Of a stretch of DNA of 64,000 bases, positions 33,261-45,086 are shown in pieces (positions within the stretch are counted from its first letter, which is position 1; every line of letters starts with the position of its first letter). Below the pieces are notes generated by a model. That model did no database searches, was not told the DNA's origin, and saw only the letters and a program-made list of their open reading frames with translations. The stretch covers positions 1,914,501 to 1,978,500 of the forward strand of contig CM074760.1 of assembly GCA_037355855.1 (NCBI GenBank). The letters are read 5' to 3'. The translations under genes and the position numbers were made by a program. Source of the DNA: Pseudo-nitzschia pungens (Eukaryota > Bacillariophyta > Bacillariophyceae > Bacillariales > Bacillariaceae).

Positions 33261-34036
33261 AGTTACTACTACCGGTACTTCGTATTATTATTTTTTATGA
33301 GACTGAAAAAGAAAAAGAAATTTCCATCTTTGTACAGGTAAACCTTACTTGTACGAAGAACAAATCCATGCGGTACAGTACGTACGTACACATTCGAACG
33401 GAACGATGCTCGAAGTGAAAACAATAATGGCATGTAACTGTTACGTGTACAAGGTGCTCTAAATCTCACTGTGCTTCTACTTGCAGTCGTACAATCACAT
33501 CAAACTATGGTCGCGGTTTAATAATAACAAGAATCCAACCGTTGGGTAAAAACCTTATTCATTGATGGGGGGTCACCCCAACACACATGCCGTGTTCTAA
33601 GATTACAAGTATCAAAAGTACTTCGTATTCTTTCCCACACACGCAACCTACCGGTAAGGTTAGGACCTACCTCTTCTCAGTGAGGTAAGTACCGAAATTA
33701 CCGTAGGGTAATGAGAGAGTTTAGTAAAACTCTTACGGAGGTACTCGTAGTATTTCGTACGAACTACCTAACGAGATATTGTACGAGTACAACGACGAGT
33801 ACGAATACGGAGATTGATTCGATGATGTCCGAGCACGACCTTCGCGTAAAAAATTCAGTCTAATCATAACTTGTCTGGAAATACCACTACTACAGTGATA
33901 CAGAATATCGTCACAAGCTTTTGATTGAGCAACGGAAAAAGACCGCGAAAATACTTCTAGACGGTCTTCACTGATTCCAATTACAAGAACTTCCTAGAGC
34001 GTACCTGTAAAAACAACAACAACAGGCAGAATCGAT

Positions 34037-35926
34037 ATGCTGAACCAAAACAAGGCAGCGTGGTTGCCACGACGACGGGAGAGAAATCAAGGGCCGTCAT
34101 TGTTTCCTTGGATCAGGCGTGAAACGACATTTTTGATTGTGGTCACGGCATTTATTTTGTTCGTCTTCGGCATTGAAATTGTCATGTTTCACCAGTTGGA
34201 ATTGACCCAAAAAGGAGATGAACCATTGGGTTCGACAAGAAATTCAAGGGATTTAGAAAATGACGATGGCAGCGTCGAGCACGGTCTCCCAGAATATCTA
34301 CTCCCGACAGTACCGATTTTGCCTCTTTTCGATTCTGTAGAAAATGCAAATGATTACATCGCAAGTTTGATGGAGGGACGACCGTCAATGGCCGGCATCA
34401 TTGCCTTGTTGCAGAAATTTCTTGCTGAATTACACGAAAAGAACGTAGAAAGGATGAAGGCAGACGAAGATGGAAACAAAGCGTTCGAGAACTTTTATGA
34501 ATTGGTCGCCAAGTATCTCGAACCATTCGACACGGCATACAGGGGACAAAATATATTTCCGGTTCGATCCGATGAGTCGATCTTCATTTCTTTGGCTGCC
34601 TTCAGAGAGCATCTTCTCACGGAAACGCTAGTTTCTGCTTTCAAACACGCCAAAAACCCTGACAAGGTGTTTGTTGGTGCCGTGATTCAAAACTGTTTTG
34701 GGAAACAAATGGACGACGGAACCATCGACACCAGTGGTACTCCTTGTCTGACCGGTCCCAAAAAGACCGGGGAATTACAACCAAACGGTAAACCTGTCAC
34801 AAAACGAATGGAAGTCCCGCCCGATGTGAATGGCGTCGTAAAATTTTGTGCCCTACCGGAGTATGCGAAATATTGCGATAACGGGCAGATTCGGGTCGTG
34901 TACATTTATGACACGGATAGTCAAGGACCTTCGATGGCGCGTTATTATGCTTCAAAGCTTTGGGGTGGTGAGACATACGTCATGCAGATTGATGCTCATT
35001 TGCGATTTGCCGATCAATGGGATGCAAAATATATCGAAGACATCAAGCTGACCAAGAACTATCCGAAATCCGTTCTGAGTACGTATCCGCCTGGTTTTGA
35101 CCAATTGAGTTTCGTTCCGAAAACAATGAAAATAGACCGGTCTAAAGTTACCAACGACACCGTGATCGAATCTCCGGGCTGTCGTCTATGTGGTTGCGGA
35201 ATACCACATGATGGAAAGGACGGTATAATTCACATCAACCAAGGTATTAGTTACAATGGTGACGAAAAGCGCCCCACCCAACAACCTTTTCTTGGAGCTG
35301 GTTATGTGTTTTTCCGTGCGGAATTCCTGAAAGACATTCCATTTGATCCTTACCTTCCATGGACCTTTATGGGAGAGGAAATTCTTCTGTCGATGCGTGC
35401 CTGGACTAATGGTTGGAATATTTATGCTCCTCGAAGAAACTTAATTATTCATCAGTACCGACCAGGGGCTTTGGGTATTCCCAAATTTGTTGGCGCCGTC
35501 AATTCTCAGTAAGTTCATCTCTTAGATTTTGCTGTGTCATGCAGAGTTCTTTTTTTATGGTGGATCAAAGGTTATTGGTTCGAATTTTTATCGATTCATA
35601 TTGACACTAACATACCTATTCGGTAAACCATTGTCCATCGCAATCAAAGGGCAAAAAAAGGATTTGGGAATGGTTGGTTGCAGAAGAAAACAATTAGAAG
35701 AATCAAAAACTTGTGTAGATATCCATTGCACACAACTGAAAAGATTGAGGCTGACGGTGAGAGCTTCGTATTGGTCAATAAGGAACACTATGGTTTGGGA
35801 ACAGTTAGATCGTGGGATGATTACATGGAGCTTGGAGAACTCAAAGTAAACACCACAACCGGTGCCATAGATTGTACAGCAGGTAAAAGGGGACCCAGTT
35901 GGTGCAATCAGGGCTTGGTGGAGTGA
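34037..35926 (+). CDS. Type II Golgi membrane glycosyltransferase, GlcNAc-transferase family (PF11397-like)
   Basis: Proposed join(34037..35508,35650..35926), 582 aa, ATG 34037. Residues 1-29 are basic cytosolic, then one signal anchor (TTFLIVVTAFILFVFGIEIV). The luminal domain carries family features: ESIFISLAAFREHLLTETL, RVVYIYDTDSQGPSMARYYA, YVMQIDAHLRFADQWD (the DAH metal site), FLGAGYVFFRAEFLKDIPFDP, PWTFMGEEILLSMRAWTNGW, and after the intron WLQKKTIRRIKNLCRYP. This set is characteristic of the Skp1-GlcNAc-transferase-related family, whose members add GlcNAc to protein. The signal anchor here implies secretory substrates rather than cytosolic Skp1. Intron limits: donor GTAAGT at 35509; the acceptor at 35648-35649 is the one that keeps frame, though AG at 35682-35683 looks stronger but is out of phase. 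Confidence 0.83.
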
Positions 35927-36388
35927 AACTTGAAGAGTGAGAAAGAATTGTCCAACAATTTTTTTGAAGTATTTGGTCCTTGGATAGTACGTCCAAAAGA
36001 GAGATTGTTGACCGCGAACACGACCAAATTTGAAGTAAGAACTTTTTTTGATGTGCGCAGAAGGGAGAATAGGATGTATTTCCTTCGATGCGCATTATGC
36101 TACATGTAGTTAGAAGTGCTGTTCATGTTTTATATGGTCTATAATCTAGCTTCTTTACGTATGCGTCCTCCTGCTTTTATTGCGTTGGTCTTTGACATTT
36201 GTCCCAAAAATAGTAGTTGGCCAAAAAAAATCATTTTTCCAAACTCCATGTTCCCCCCACTCAACTCATTCCAACTTTTCAAGAAGATCCTGTTCAGTCA
36301 CGCGACTCTCCTCGTTACAACTATGACCGCAATCTTCTTTCACTACTAACTTTCACAGTATTGCAAAATGCCATGTTAAATGGATTGG
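35927..36388. other. Convergent 3' intergenic region
   Basis: 460 bp between the ends of two convergent genes, presumably their 3' UTRs. Nothing else seen. Confidence 0.6.
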
Positions 36389-38176
36389 CTAGTTGCTGCC
36401 ATTGGGGCTAGTGATCGCGCCAGCATTAGCACGCAAGCTTCCCTTGCGACGCTGCTCTAAAGCCCGTTGAGTCAAGTACTGAGCTAGCAACGAGGGGAAA
36501 TGAGGAACCTCCTTGTACGACGGAAAGTAATTGACATCAACTACAAAGCACTCTCCGCTGTTGCTTCCCATCAAAATGTCAAAACCAAAAAGTTCTAAAC
36601 CAAAGGCTTGTCTTAGAACGTCGACGATGGGTTTGACTTCTTCAACTGTGACAGTGAAATCAGAAGTGACAACATTGCAGTTCCTTGCATCATGATTATT
36701 ACAGCCCTCTGTATCCAAGCCAAAATCCTTGAGTTTGGGGTATGGTCTCTGCGAATCGAATTCTACCAAATCGACAGTAGCATCGGAAACATCTGCTGGT
36801 AAGTTGGGGAGAGAATGACGTTTGTACACATTGACAAAGTCTCCCAGAACATAAACCTTGTAGAGGGTAGCATCGTGGTTCACAAATTCTTGCACGATAG
36901 ACTTTGGTGGCAATTTCGTAAGAGCCGACTCTTTGAGCGCAATTAGCATACAATGCGATTGTTTGGTTCCCGCTGCAATGATAGGCTTTACGATCAAAGG
37001 TGCTGATAAGAACGCTCCGTCCCCTTCATCTTTGTCGCATAAGGCTTTTTTCAGTTCTCTCACTCGTTCATGCTCCTTCAATGAATTGCGCTGCCTCTGA
37101 CCGTCATTTGAAGCGCATTCGGGAACGACGACAAACCTAGGTGACTTGACGGCAATCCCACTCGACGTCTTCACACCATTCAGACATCGCTGTAGGACAC
37201 GGGCTATTTGGGAACGACTCATTACAAGCTGAACGCGCTGTGGATCGTCTACGAGGCAACAGCTGGGGTTCTCAATGTAGCAATACTCTCGGAGGGAGCG
37301 GACACGTCTCCAAGATGGATCGTCAATTGTTCGTCCGTGTTTTTGGTCCTGCTGTCCCATGTTGTTACTATCATTGGTGTCGTTATCGTTGTTTTGCATC
37401 AAGGAACACGTCAGAATATCTTCAGTCAACTTGTGAAGAATCAAATCGAATTTCCCCCCGTGTTGATCCATTAGCGGTTGGTCGAGATCCAAGGGAACAA
37501 AAGATATGTGAACTGGAAATCGATTCCGTTCCCCTCTGCCGCTATTGCGCTGGTGTTGTTTATATGTATTGAAGGTGGAGGAGCTGTTTGTTGTTGTGAT
37601 CGTTGGCGTTGACGTTGATGCGGTTGTTTCGCCCATGCTTGCAATACTCGCCGAGGCTGCAGCCGACGAACAACTGGAACGAAAATACCGCACAATGTGT
37701 TGGATATCGGTGTCATTCGAGTTTCCAAGTGTAATGATTGTTGATTTTACGTTGCAGTTTCCACCACCATTCCGCATTGTACCTGAGGTTTCTTCTTCGA
37801 GACCTTTCAAGGCAAAGCTTGTCAATAAGGACGGATCCTCTGACTGTTCGCCAAATAGATTCACATCGTCGTGGTCATGTTCACCGTCCTCATTGAATCC
37901 GTCTTCCTCTAGTTCTTCGTGAATTACTTTGACACGGCTTGCCTCCGCCAATACCATTCCCATTGTACTCATTTTCTTGGGGCCAAATGCATACCCTACA
38001 ACAATCGGTTTGTTAATGCTTTCGAATGAAGAAGAACAATGACTATGATGACTCAGGTTGCTTTCGAGATCTTCATTCTCAGTGTAACTTTCGTAATTGT
38101 CTAAACCTTGACCATCGCCACAGTATGTGGCTTTAGCCGTTGCCACATATTCGGCACAAGAAGAATATTTTGACAT
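36389..38176 (-). CDS. Inositol-tetrakisphosphate 1-kinase (ITPK1-like, ATP-grasp)
   Basis: 595 aa, single exon, ATG 38176. ITPK enzymes phosphorylate inositol phosphates on the way to InsP6 or pyrophosphates. Family features: an N-terminal VGYAFGPKKMSTMG region, FDLILHKLTED (substrate and nucleotide contacts), LIVKPIIAAGTKQSHCM (ATP-grasp Lys and GTKxSH), IVQEFVNHDATLYKVYVLGD (hinge QEFxNH), VYKRHSLPNL, and the metal site FGFDILMGSNSGECFVVDVNYFPSYKEVPHF. The protein is longer than plant and animal ITPK1 (about 320-420 aa) because of Ser/Thr/Asn-rich insertions at about 60-110 and 150-220 and a basic Gly/Asn tail. Cytosolic by default; no targeting signal is seen. Convergent with the glycosyltransferase gene. 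Confidence 0.9.
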   Translation of the reverse strand: MSKYSSCAEYVATAKATYCGDGQGLDNYESYTENEDLESNLSHHSHCSSSFESINKPIVVGYAFGPKKMSTMGMVLAEASRVKVIHEELEEDGFNEDGEHDHDDVNLFGEQSEDPSLLTSFALKGLEEETSGTMRNGGGNCNVKSTIITLGNSNDTDIQHIVRYFRSSCSSAAASASIASMGETTASTSTPTITTTNSSSTFNTYKQHQRNSGRGERNRFPVHISFVPLDLDQPLMDQHGGKFDLILHKLTEDILTCSLMQNNDNDTNDSNNMGQQDQKHGRTIDDPSWRRVRSLREYCYIENPSCCLVDDPQRVQLVMSRSQIARVLQRCLNGVKTSSGIAVKSPRFVVVPECASNDGQRQRNSLKEHERVRELKKALCDKDEGDGAFLSAPLIVKPIIAAGTKQSHCMLIALKESALTKLPPKSIVQEFVNHDATLYKVYVLGDFVNVYKRHSLPNLPADVSDATVDLVEFDSQRPYPKLKDFGLDTEGCNNHDARNCNVVTSDFTVTVEEVKPIVDVLRQAFGLELFGFDILMGSNSGECFVVDVNYFPSYKEVPHFPSLLAQYLTQRALEQRRKGSLRANAGAITSPNGSN

Positions 38177-40343
38177 TTTTTCCGCTGACTGTCTTGTCCT
38201 TGTTTTATCACCGGACGGTATGCGACGAAGGTTGGCGTCGATATTTCAAAAATCACCGATGCGTTTTCGTTTCAACGATAGATTATTGTTTGTGCAACAG
38301 GTTGAGAGGGAGAGCCACGCGGGCTGGCCAGAGGTTGACTCCAGATGAATCCAGTGCTATCTCATTCAAAAAGTATCAGTTGTATTGTTGATATGTTGTG
38401 TAGTTGAGCTTGGTGCTTGAAAATTGAATTTTTCTGGGTAAGAAGAAAAGATACCAACAAACAAGTCCGAGGCATTGAGGAGCACTGCGAGGCACTCGAA
38501 TATCCGTGCTCTCTCCGGAATTTCCATGCAAAAATACAAAATACCTCTCTTCCGTTTTATGTTTTTCGACGATGGAATACGAGTAAAACACGTACGGGTA
38601 CTCGTACATACGGTACAATGGCGGTCTGAGAGGTTTGACTGAAGAACATACCGGCTACCAGTTATTACTTACACGAAGCTCGTCGCGTCTTATCGATAAA
38701 TCAAGTGTAATGTGCACGAAACATTTTCAAAAATACAGTAATAATAAAAAAAGGGTGGGGAAAAAAACTCCTATGAATACAGGTAACCTACGTGGTAGTA
38801 GTAAGTTAACCTTACTTCGAACTTCGCAATACTACAATTTCTTGTACCCGTACCGGTACTCGTGCTTCGTAACCTTACTTTGCTAATCTCCCGGTGCGTA
38901 CCGTATTCCGGATCGACACGGCTCAGATATTGTACGGTATGTAACCTCTTGATAGTAATTATTCGCCCTCTAATGCGGTAACTTAGTCCATTTGTATGGA
39001 TTGAAATCGATGACTCCGCCGAAGTCATCATCTACCGTACGTATATTACAGCTTCGTGCATTTTTCAAAAACAAAAAACCCGTGAAAGTGACCTTATTAA
39101 GGTGCGCGCCGTCTGTGCTCTGCTCTCAAAACACAATCTTTGATTGAGAGATTGATTGGACCAAAACTCACCAATCAGAACAGTACGTACCAGATACGTA
39201 CCGGTATGAATCACGTTTATTTCGTACTAAAACTCCTTTCTAATCTTATGATAAACCTTACCAGCTGAATAGATGTAAGTTTTACTCGTGCGAGGTACGT
39301 ACACGTACCGGTACGAACCGCAAAGTACAACGAAGTAAATTTACTAGTCGTAGAAAAAAATTTAAGATCGCCTTTCCCTAACTTACCGTATAAAATTTAA
39401 AGCCCGAACAAGTGAGTTACGCAATTCATACCCGGACCAATGGTCGGGATAGCGCTTCCGTTACAAGTCTCTGATACGAAATAAGGTTAATCTTACTTAC
39501 CAGCAAGGAAAGTAATCTTAGTATTGGTTATGAGCTGATTTTTTTTCACACCGGACCAGATTTTCAATAAGGGATTATTGCTACGAATTACTGTACCGGT
39601 AAGTATTATTCGTAGGTACTTAGTATTGTTTTTGGCAACAAGTGCAAAAAGTGAACCCTTATTCGTAAACTTGTGTTAGCCATGAATGAATGAACCATGG
39701 AATACACACCATGATGATGATGCTGATGATATGTAACCTTAAAAAGGTAATGGATCCCATTTCGTCGTAAAATTTCACTTCTACTTCATACGAGTAAGGT
39801 TAAGGCTTACCTCACTTTGTCACGTACTCCGTATTATTTTTTCTCGTTCGTACGTGCCTTACGCGTGTTACTTCGTGTTTCGTACTCATACTGGTCACAA
39901 TTAATAGGAAACAGTCTCATTTTTCTATTGTGTACCGGCAGTAATTGGCCAACGATACGAACAAGTTCGATGGACGTTCGTTTGTCGAAATTTCACTTTT
40001 TCTCACACCTTCTTCTTGTTCTTCAACAAGCCTCCTCAGGTCCTCCGGTCCTCCGGAGTTGCCGCCAGTCTCTAACGAAGGCACAACATTTAGCATCATC
40101 AAACGGCACTGTACCTGATTGACTAAGGCTCATCTCTGCTGTAAATTGGAATATCACGTTTCAACTGTTACAATTTCCCTATTCTGAACGCAGCACGCTG
40201 TTTTTATCTTTCCCGAGACGCAAGAGCGCGAGACGTTCATCCAGAGGCGGAGGGGAACGTGGTTGAAACCTGCACTCAGGAAGACTCACTAAAAATCTCA
40301 TTCTGCATTCCCTGGAGCCATCAACACAAGCAAAACGTAGTTG
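38177..40343. other. Divergent intergenic region, repeat-word rich
   Basis: 2.2 kb between divergent starts. From about 38780 to 39800 it is almost saturated with GTAAGGTT, ACCGGTAC and CGAAGTAA words. Near 40040 there is CTCCTCAGGTCCTCCGGTCC, a short local repeat. No protein-like frame; frames such as 38635..38886 are shadows of the repeats. Confidence 0.5.
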
Positions 40344-42344
40344 ATGAGAAGTGATAAAAAATCAATAATGATATTGGACAACAGAGAAGGACCTCCTGGT
40401 GTTTACGGTACTTTGGGAGTGAGCGAGAATATTTGTTTTGGGAATGAGTATGACGAATTTCAAGAATCGACATCGGATGAAACGATTGCCGATTCCGTCA
40501 TGAGTAACAACACAGAAAACGAGTGCACATTATTGCTTCCCAATGGTGAAAACAACGTCGGGTACGATGACGAGGACGAAGATCGTTACAGCGAACAGGC
40601 ACAGATGCAAAAACATATGGAATATCGCCATGAGAATCGTTTCATCATCTTAGCTGTTGTTGCGATCACACCCTTTGGAGTCAAGTTTTTCAAAGCTGCG
40701 CAATCGTCATTCGAAGAATATTTAATGCACGATCCAGCTATATTAATGAACGCAACAACATATAGTTTAATGCTCTCGCTCATGTCGTTGCCAGTCGCTA
40801 CACTTGTAGGAGGTGCAATGCTGGACTACAAGGCCGACAAGCAGAGGGAACATGACGACAAAAAACAAAGAAAGAACCGAATCTCAAACTGCTTCCGGAA
40901 TTTCATGGCATCGAGTCGTCACAGTTGCTTGGGAACATCACGAACACCATCCTATTCAGCTATTTGCTTTCTTGCAATATCATTGCTAGGCATCTTTGTC
41001 TATGGGTACGGTCTCGAAGTGGGAAATAGTATTCCAATGGGTTTGGTGGGTGCAACTATTTTTGGTTTGGGCGAAGGATGCGTCGTAGTGGCCTCGCGGA
41101 CATTTGTAGCACACGCCTTTTATGGAAGTGATGGAGCTTTTGCGCAGGGAGTGTTGGTAGCGATGAATAACATTGCCATGATGGCCAGCAAAATATCTCT
41201 TCCTTGGTTGATCGAAACCGAAAAGAAGACGCGGTCATTCACCCACAAATGTATCCAGAATGTGATTAATCTGGAATGCTTTGATGACGACGATTTTGTA
41301 TTTGAGTATTATCACAACAGGACGAAAACATACCGACGAGAATCTGTTCTTGGTGATCCCGGAGCCAACGAGAATAATATTTGGATAGGAATCCTAGCAT
41401 GTTGCTTTGTACAACTGGTGTCTTTGGTTGCCGGTATTTTGTATGCCTGGTGGTTTGGCAGTGCGCCACTTCCGCGAAACCTTCAAATACAAACATCCCA
41501 AAAACCGAGTCAACCTTCAGGTCAATCTTCTGGTGAGCAGTCTGCTTCGTCGAAGGATAAAAAGGAATATTTTGCCAGGGTCTAGTTTACACTCAAGTGT
41601 CACGGCATGCTTTGAGAATCTACCGATGACTTTTTGGATTGTGGCCATCGGACGTGCAATATTTGTCGTCGTCTTCAAAGTGTTCACTCGGAACTCAAAT
41701 TCTTTCTTAATGGTAAGTGTAGACCTCTTGACGTGTGTGATATGTGTTCGTTTGGCACAAACCCACGGCGTTCGACTATGTGCCAGTCGAAAGAGATGCG
41801 ACAAGTTCTTTGCGGCTAACCTACACCACTCCTCGCGCAGGAAAAATTCGGAGTGAGCGCCGTTGCAGCCGGCAGGAAATCCAGCTTTCACGAATTGTTT
41901 GCCCTTGCCAGCCCATTAGTCGGATTTATTGCTTATCGTAGTCCAGGCGGGATTGTGCCGGTGCTTCTCTTCGCGGCCGCCCTGGCCTCTGTCAGTATAG
42001 CCGCACTTGCTTGTATACCCGCAGATACCATCCAAAGCTATTTTCCTGGCGGTGCGGTACTACCCTTAATAGGGATATCCATTGCTCACGGAATCTTCAT
42101 ACCAATCTGCATGGCCATCATTCCTCAGACTTGTTCGCCGGAACACCTTGGAATGGCTTTTGCCGTCGTTGAGGTGCTAGGATCGTTGCTAAATCTTACA
42201 AACATTTTGTTTGGGTGGCTCCGAGATGCTACGGGAAATTACGAAGTTCCAATGGAAATACTTTTGATATACTCAATGATTGGAATGTTGCTTCTTTGGA
42301 TATCTCGGAACCACATCAAACTAAAGCAACCAGACGAAGAGTGA
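40344..42344 (+). CDS. MFS transporter, MFSD1-like
   Basis: Proposed join(40344..41532,41579..41712,41841..42344), 608 aa, ATG 40344. A roughly 95-residue acidic cytosolic N-terminus precedes 11-12 hydrophobic helices (first IILAVVAITPFGVKFF). Helices include TYSLMLSLMSLPVATLVGGAMLDYKADK, where GAMLDYKADK sits at the MFS loop 2-3 signature position. Also seen: PMGLVGATIFGLGEGCVVVA, and after the introns KFGVSAVAAGR, PLVGFIAYRSPGG and PQTCSPEHLGMAFAVVEVLGSLLNL. The last blocks resemble MFSD1 (lysosomal peptide exporter), so a vacuolar carrier is inferred; the substrate is unknown. The first intron would be only 46 bp (GTGAGC...CCAG). The alternative is a one-base frame change at CCAGGG 41575-41580. 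The last intron (41713-41840) has a good GTAAGT donor. Confidence 0.78.
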
Positions 42345-42896
42345 AGAAGGAGAATTTGGGCAAGTCGATTTGGCGTCTCCAAGCTCTGTCTTCCTCATGG
42401 ATCTCTAAGTTTCTGTTAGTTGAATAGTTGAATCAAAGCAGCATTTTGATACTATTGAAAGACAGTCTTTCAAGGTTTGACCACATCCATTGATGGCTTT
42501 TTCAGGGTCCTCAACACTGTACAATATTTTAATAATTGAAGCAATGTAAACTATTTTAGTTTGTTCAAATAATCAAAATCCGTTTTTTTCGTCTATGTGG
42601 CTGTCTCTGAAATATCTTGTCAATAAATCCATCGTAGAGACGATTCCAACACATTGCGGGGCACCTGAAAGGTCCTATCTTATGGTTTGCTAAACCCCGT
42701 ATGAAGAGTTCGCACGTAAGTGTTTGTATCACCGTATCAAATGGCAGACTATTTGTGCTTCGGTACGGTGTAATAGTATTGCGTTACAAATCGAGAGGAG
42801 CCACCCTGGAGGTATTCATTCAATCGCTCGCTAATTGATTCTACCGATTCTGTGTGATACCTGGATTGGTTCTTTATTGTATTTTGATACAGGTCT
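42345..42896. other. Convergent 3' intergenic region
   Basis: 550 bp between convergent gene ends; AT-rich, presumably 3' UTRs. Nothing distinctive seen. Confidence 0.55.
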
Positions 42897-45086
42897 TCAT
42901 CGAGACGATGTGAAACGACACTTTTCCTCGAGATGCATTTTTTTCAAAACTGGTTGCACATCCTCGTCGTCGTTCCCGAGTGCCCTATTGCTTTTGAATC
43001 TCTTGAGATGTCCATGGAGCTCTTCGATGGTTCCCGTAGGATTTGTCAACGTCCATTTGACTTGTTCTTCCATATATACCCCGACTTCCGGGCCACGATT
43101 TAATTCAAGAACTCGAATCAAGTCCTTGCCGTTCATGAGAGGCTTTTTCTTCCAGCCTTCGTCTAGGTTCATCCCGACGACAATTGTTTCGTATACTTCC
43201 TTGGCACGGGCGCTCCAATAGCCAACATCCAGCGATGTTTCATACTTTCGCGACAGGACGACAGTCGCAACTACAAGGGTGGTCACCCACATTTCCTTTG
43301 CCGATCGCAGGAGCAATCCAGCTTGTAGTCGCAAAGCCGGAGTGCCGTTTGTCGTAGACGTTTGTTGGTGTTGCTGCTCAAGAAGCAGAATCATTTCGTC
43401 CAGATTTTGCGTCACGAGATCCATGTACATTGCATCCTTGTTTTTGAATTTAATACCGTCTCGCACCATGTAGTCCACTACGCTTTTCGTCTTTTGTTTC
43501 TCGAGGTATTGTAGTTTCATATAAGGCAAGACAAATACAGCCAAATAGACAAGTCTTTCATCCACGGTTGTGAAAGCGTTGTGGTTGCCAACAAACGATT
43601 CCAAGACCGCAGACAATACTCGCAGGCACTCTTGTGTTTCTTCCCATGCACAAGCTCGAAGAGGGGAGAGATCCTCCTCGTCCGCACCTGCCCGCATGTA
43701 CGTAGCAGGCTCTAGCCGGGTTTGTCCGATGGTTCCCATAATGTCCACACCGGTGGGCAGGTACAGGACACTACCGCCCAGGTGCAATTTGCAAATCAAG
43801 TCCATTGCCTTGGCTGGATTTGCGTGTTTCCCAGAGAGCATGCCCTCCAGCTCGTTTCCCACCCGTTCTCGGCTAACCTTGCGACGCAGTTCGTTGTGGA
43901 CTTGTGATAGTTGGCTGGCGGACTTGATTTCGTCCGAGAGTTCCATTTCGTACCGCACCGCGAATCGAATGACTCGCAATACCCGAAGCGGATCGTCCCG
44001 GAATGTTTGAACAGCGTCCAGGGGAGTGTGCACTACTTTCGTTTTCAAGAGATCCTCCAGTCCCCGACGCGTCCAGTCTTCGATGCTGTTCGTGTTGAGA
44101 TTGTAATAAAGAGCGTTCATGGTACAATCTCGTCGATAGGAATCCTCGAGTGGTGTCCCCATCACTGTGTCTGGTATCCTGGAGTGTTCGGCATAGGTCT
44201 CGTGACGCAGATTCGAAAAGTCGACGTCGTTTCCAAAAATCCTGACGCATGCTGTTTCCAAGTGTTTCGATTGGGCCGGGTTCGCAGCAATCACTCCTAT
44301 TTTGCCGATTTTGTCCTTGGGATCTTTGCTATTTGCGTGACCCTTTTCATAAAACTCTTTCACGGCCTGGGCAAACTCCACACCGGTGCAAGTGTCCAAG
44401 GCAATGTCGACGTCGTGAGTTTGCAATCCCAGGATCTTGTCACGAACCCAGCCTCCGGCGATGCGTATTTGAACCGTCTTTTTGTCCAGCGATAATTTTC
44501 CCTCCGTCCATGCGTCGGCAGCTTCTTTCAGCGTATTAAAGAGTCGTTGTTCCTCCGGGTCCAACTCGATCTCCAAGACTTCGTTTTCAAAGGAATTTTT
44601 GTGTGAATCAACGGCCATGTTGTTTGTTTCTCCATTGGTTTGTTCGTCTCCTTTGTCGACAACGATAATTCTGACGGCTCTTTCGATGGGTTTGGCATTC
44701 TGGGCATCGATCGGCAGAGGCGCAAATCCATTGGTGGTAGCCTGAGCCATGGTGATGTTCAGCGGCTCCGCTCGATTGACCTCGGAGACTAGTGCCGTGA
44801 CGATGCGTTTTTGCTGTTGGTGCGTTCTCACAGCAATGGCAGTGGCAATAGCAGTGGCAGTAGCAATGGCAATGGTAATGGCTAAAGAGATTGCAGGGTC
44901 TATTGGATTGCTTGAATAATGGCAGTGGCAGTGGCAATGGCAATGGCTAAAGAGATTGCAGGGTCTATTGGATTGCGTGAATAATTGTTCCTGGTCAAGT
45001 CGCAACAGCCAAAAAGGAATGGTTATTGATAACAGTTTGCACCGGGTTTGGACTGAGTTTTCACTTTTCACACCCTTGTGAATCAT
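42897..45086 (-). CDS. CCA-adding enzyme (tRNA nucleotidyltransferase, class II)
   Basis: 729 aa from ATG 45086; single exon. It adds or repairs the 3' CCA of tRNA. Motif A is IRIAGGWVRDKILGLQTHDVDIAL (nucleotide-binding GGWVRD and catalytic DVD). Motif B is RRDCTMNALYYN, followed by EDLLKTKVVHTP and DDPLRVLRVIRFAVRY, then the EELRRKVSRERV-like block NELRRKVSRERVGNEL (motif D and beyond). The eukaryotic type matches yeast Cca1. The extended N-terminus is odd: its first 110 residues are encoded partly by the 65-bp tandem repeat at 44857-44985, read in two different frames. A second in-frame Met at 44750 (MAQATTNGFAPL) starts just before normal sequence, so dual starts giving organellar and cytosolic forms are plausible, as known for yeast Cca1. 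Confidence 0.92.
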   Translation of the reverse strand: MIHKGVKSENSVQTRCKLLSITIPFWLLRLDQEQLFTQSNRPCNLFSHCHCHCHCHYSSNPIDPAISLAITIAIATATAIATAIAVRTHQQQKRIVTALVSEVNRAEPLNITMAQATTNGFAPLPIDAQNAKPIERAVRIIVVDKGDEQTNGETNNMAVDSHKNSFENEVLEIELDPEEQRLFNTLKEAADAWTEGKLSLDKKTVQIRIAGGWVRDKILGLQTHDVDIALDTCTGVEFAQAVKEFYEKGHANSKDPKDKIGKIGVIAANPAQSKHLETACVRIFGNDVDFSNLRHETYAEHSRIPDTVMGTPLEDSYRRDCTMNALYYNLNTNSIEDWTRRGLEDLLKTKVVHTPLDAVQTFRDDPLRVLRVIRFAVRYEMELSDEIKSASQLSQVHNELRRKVSRERVGNELEGMLSGKHANPAKAMDLICKLHLGGSVLYLPTGVDIMGTIGQTRLEPATYMRAGADEEDLSPLRACAWEETQECLRVLSAVLESFVGNHNAFTTVDERLVYLAVFVLPYMKLQYLEKQKTKSVVDYMVRDGIKFKNKDAMYMDLVTQNLDEMILLLEQQHQQTSTTNGTPALRLQAGLLLRSAKEMWVTTLVVATVVLSRKYETSLDVGYWSARAKEVYETIVVGMNLDEGWKKKPLMNGKDLIRVLELNRGPEVGVYMEEQVKWTLTNPTGTIEELHGHLKRFKSNRALGNDDEDVQPVLKKMHLEEKCRFTSSR
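44857..44985. repeat. Two tandem 65-bp repeats inside the CCA-enzyme N-terminal region
   Basis: GGCAATGGCTAAAGAGATTG followed by CAGGGTCTATTGGATTGC and TGAATAAT occurs twice in tandem (44857-44920 and 44921-44985) with few differences. The 5' part of each is itself GGCAGT/GGCAAT hexamers. The unit is not a multiple of three. Confidence 0.85.

Larger units (their letters stand above)
31442..34036. other. Intergenic, repeat-rich, divergent region
   Basis: 2.6 kb between divergent starts 31441 (minus) and 34037 (plus). It holds a duplicated 56-bp segment, a 22-bp palindrome (listed) and a TAGTAGTACTACTA foldback at 32272-32302. Numerous GTACGAAGTAAG words occur near 33240-33810. No frame looks like protein. 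Confidence 0.5.
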
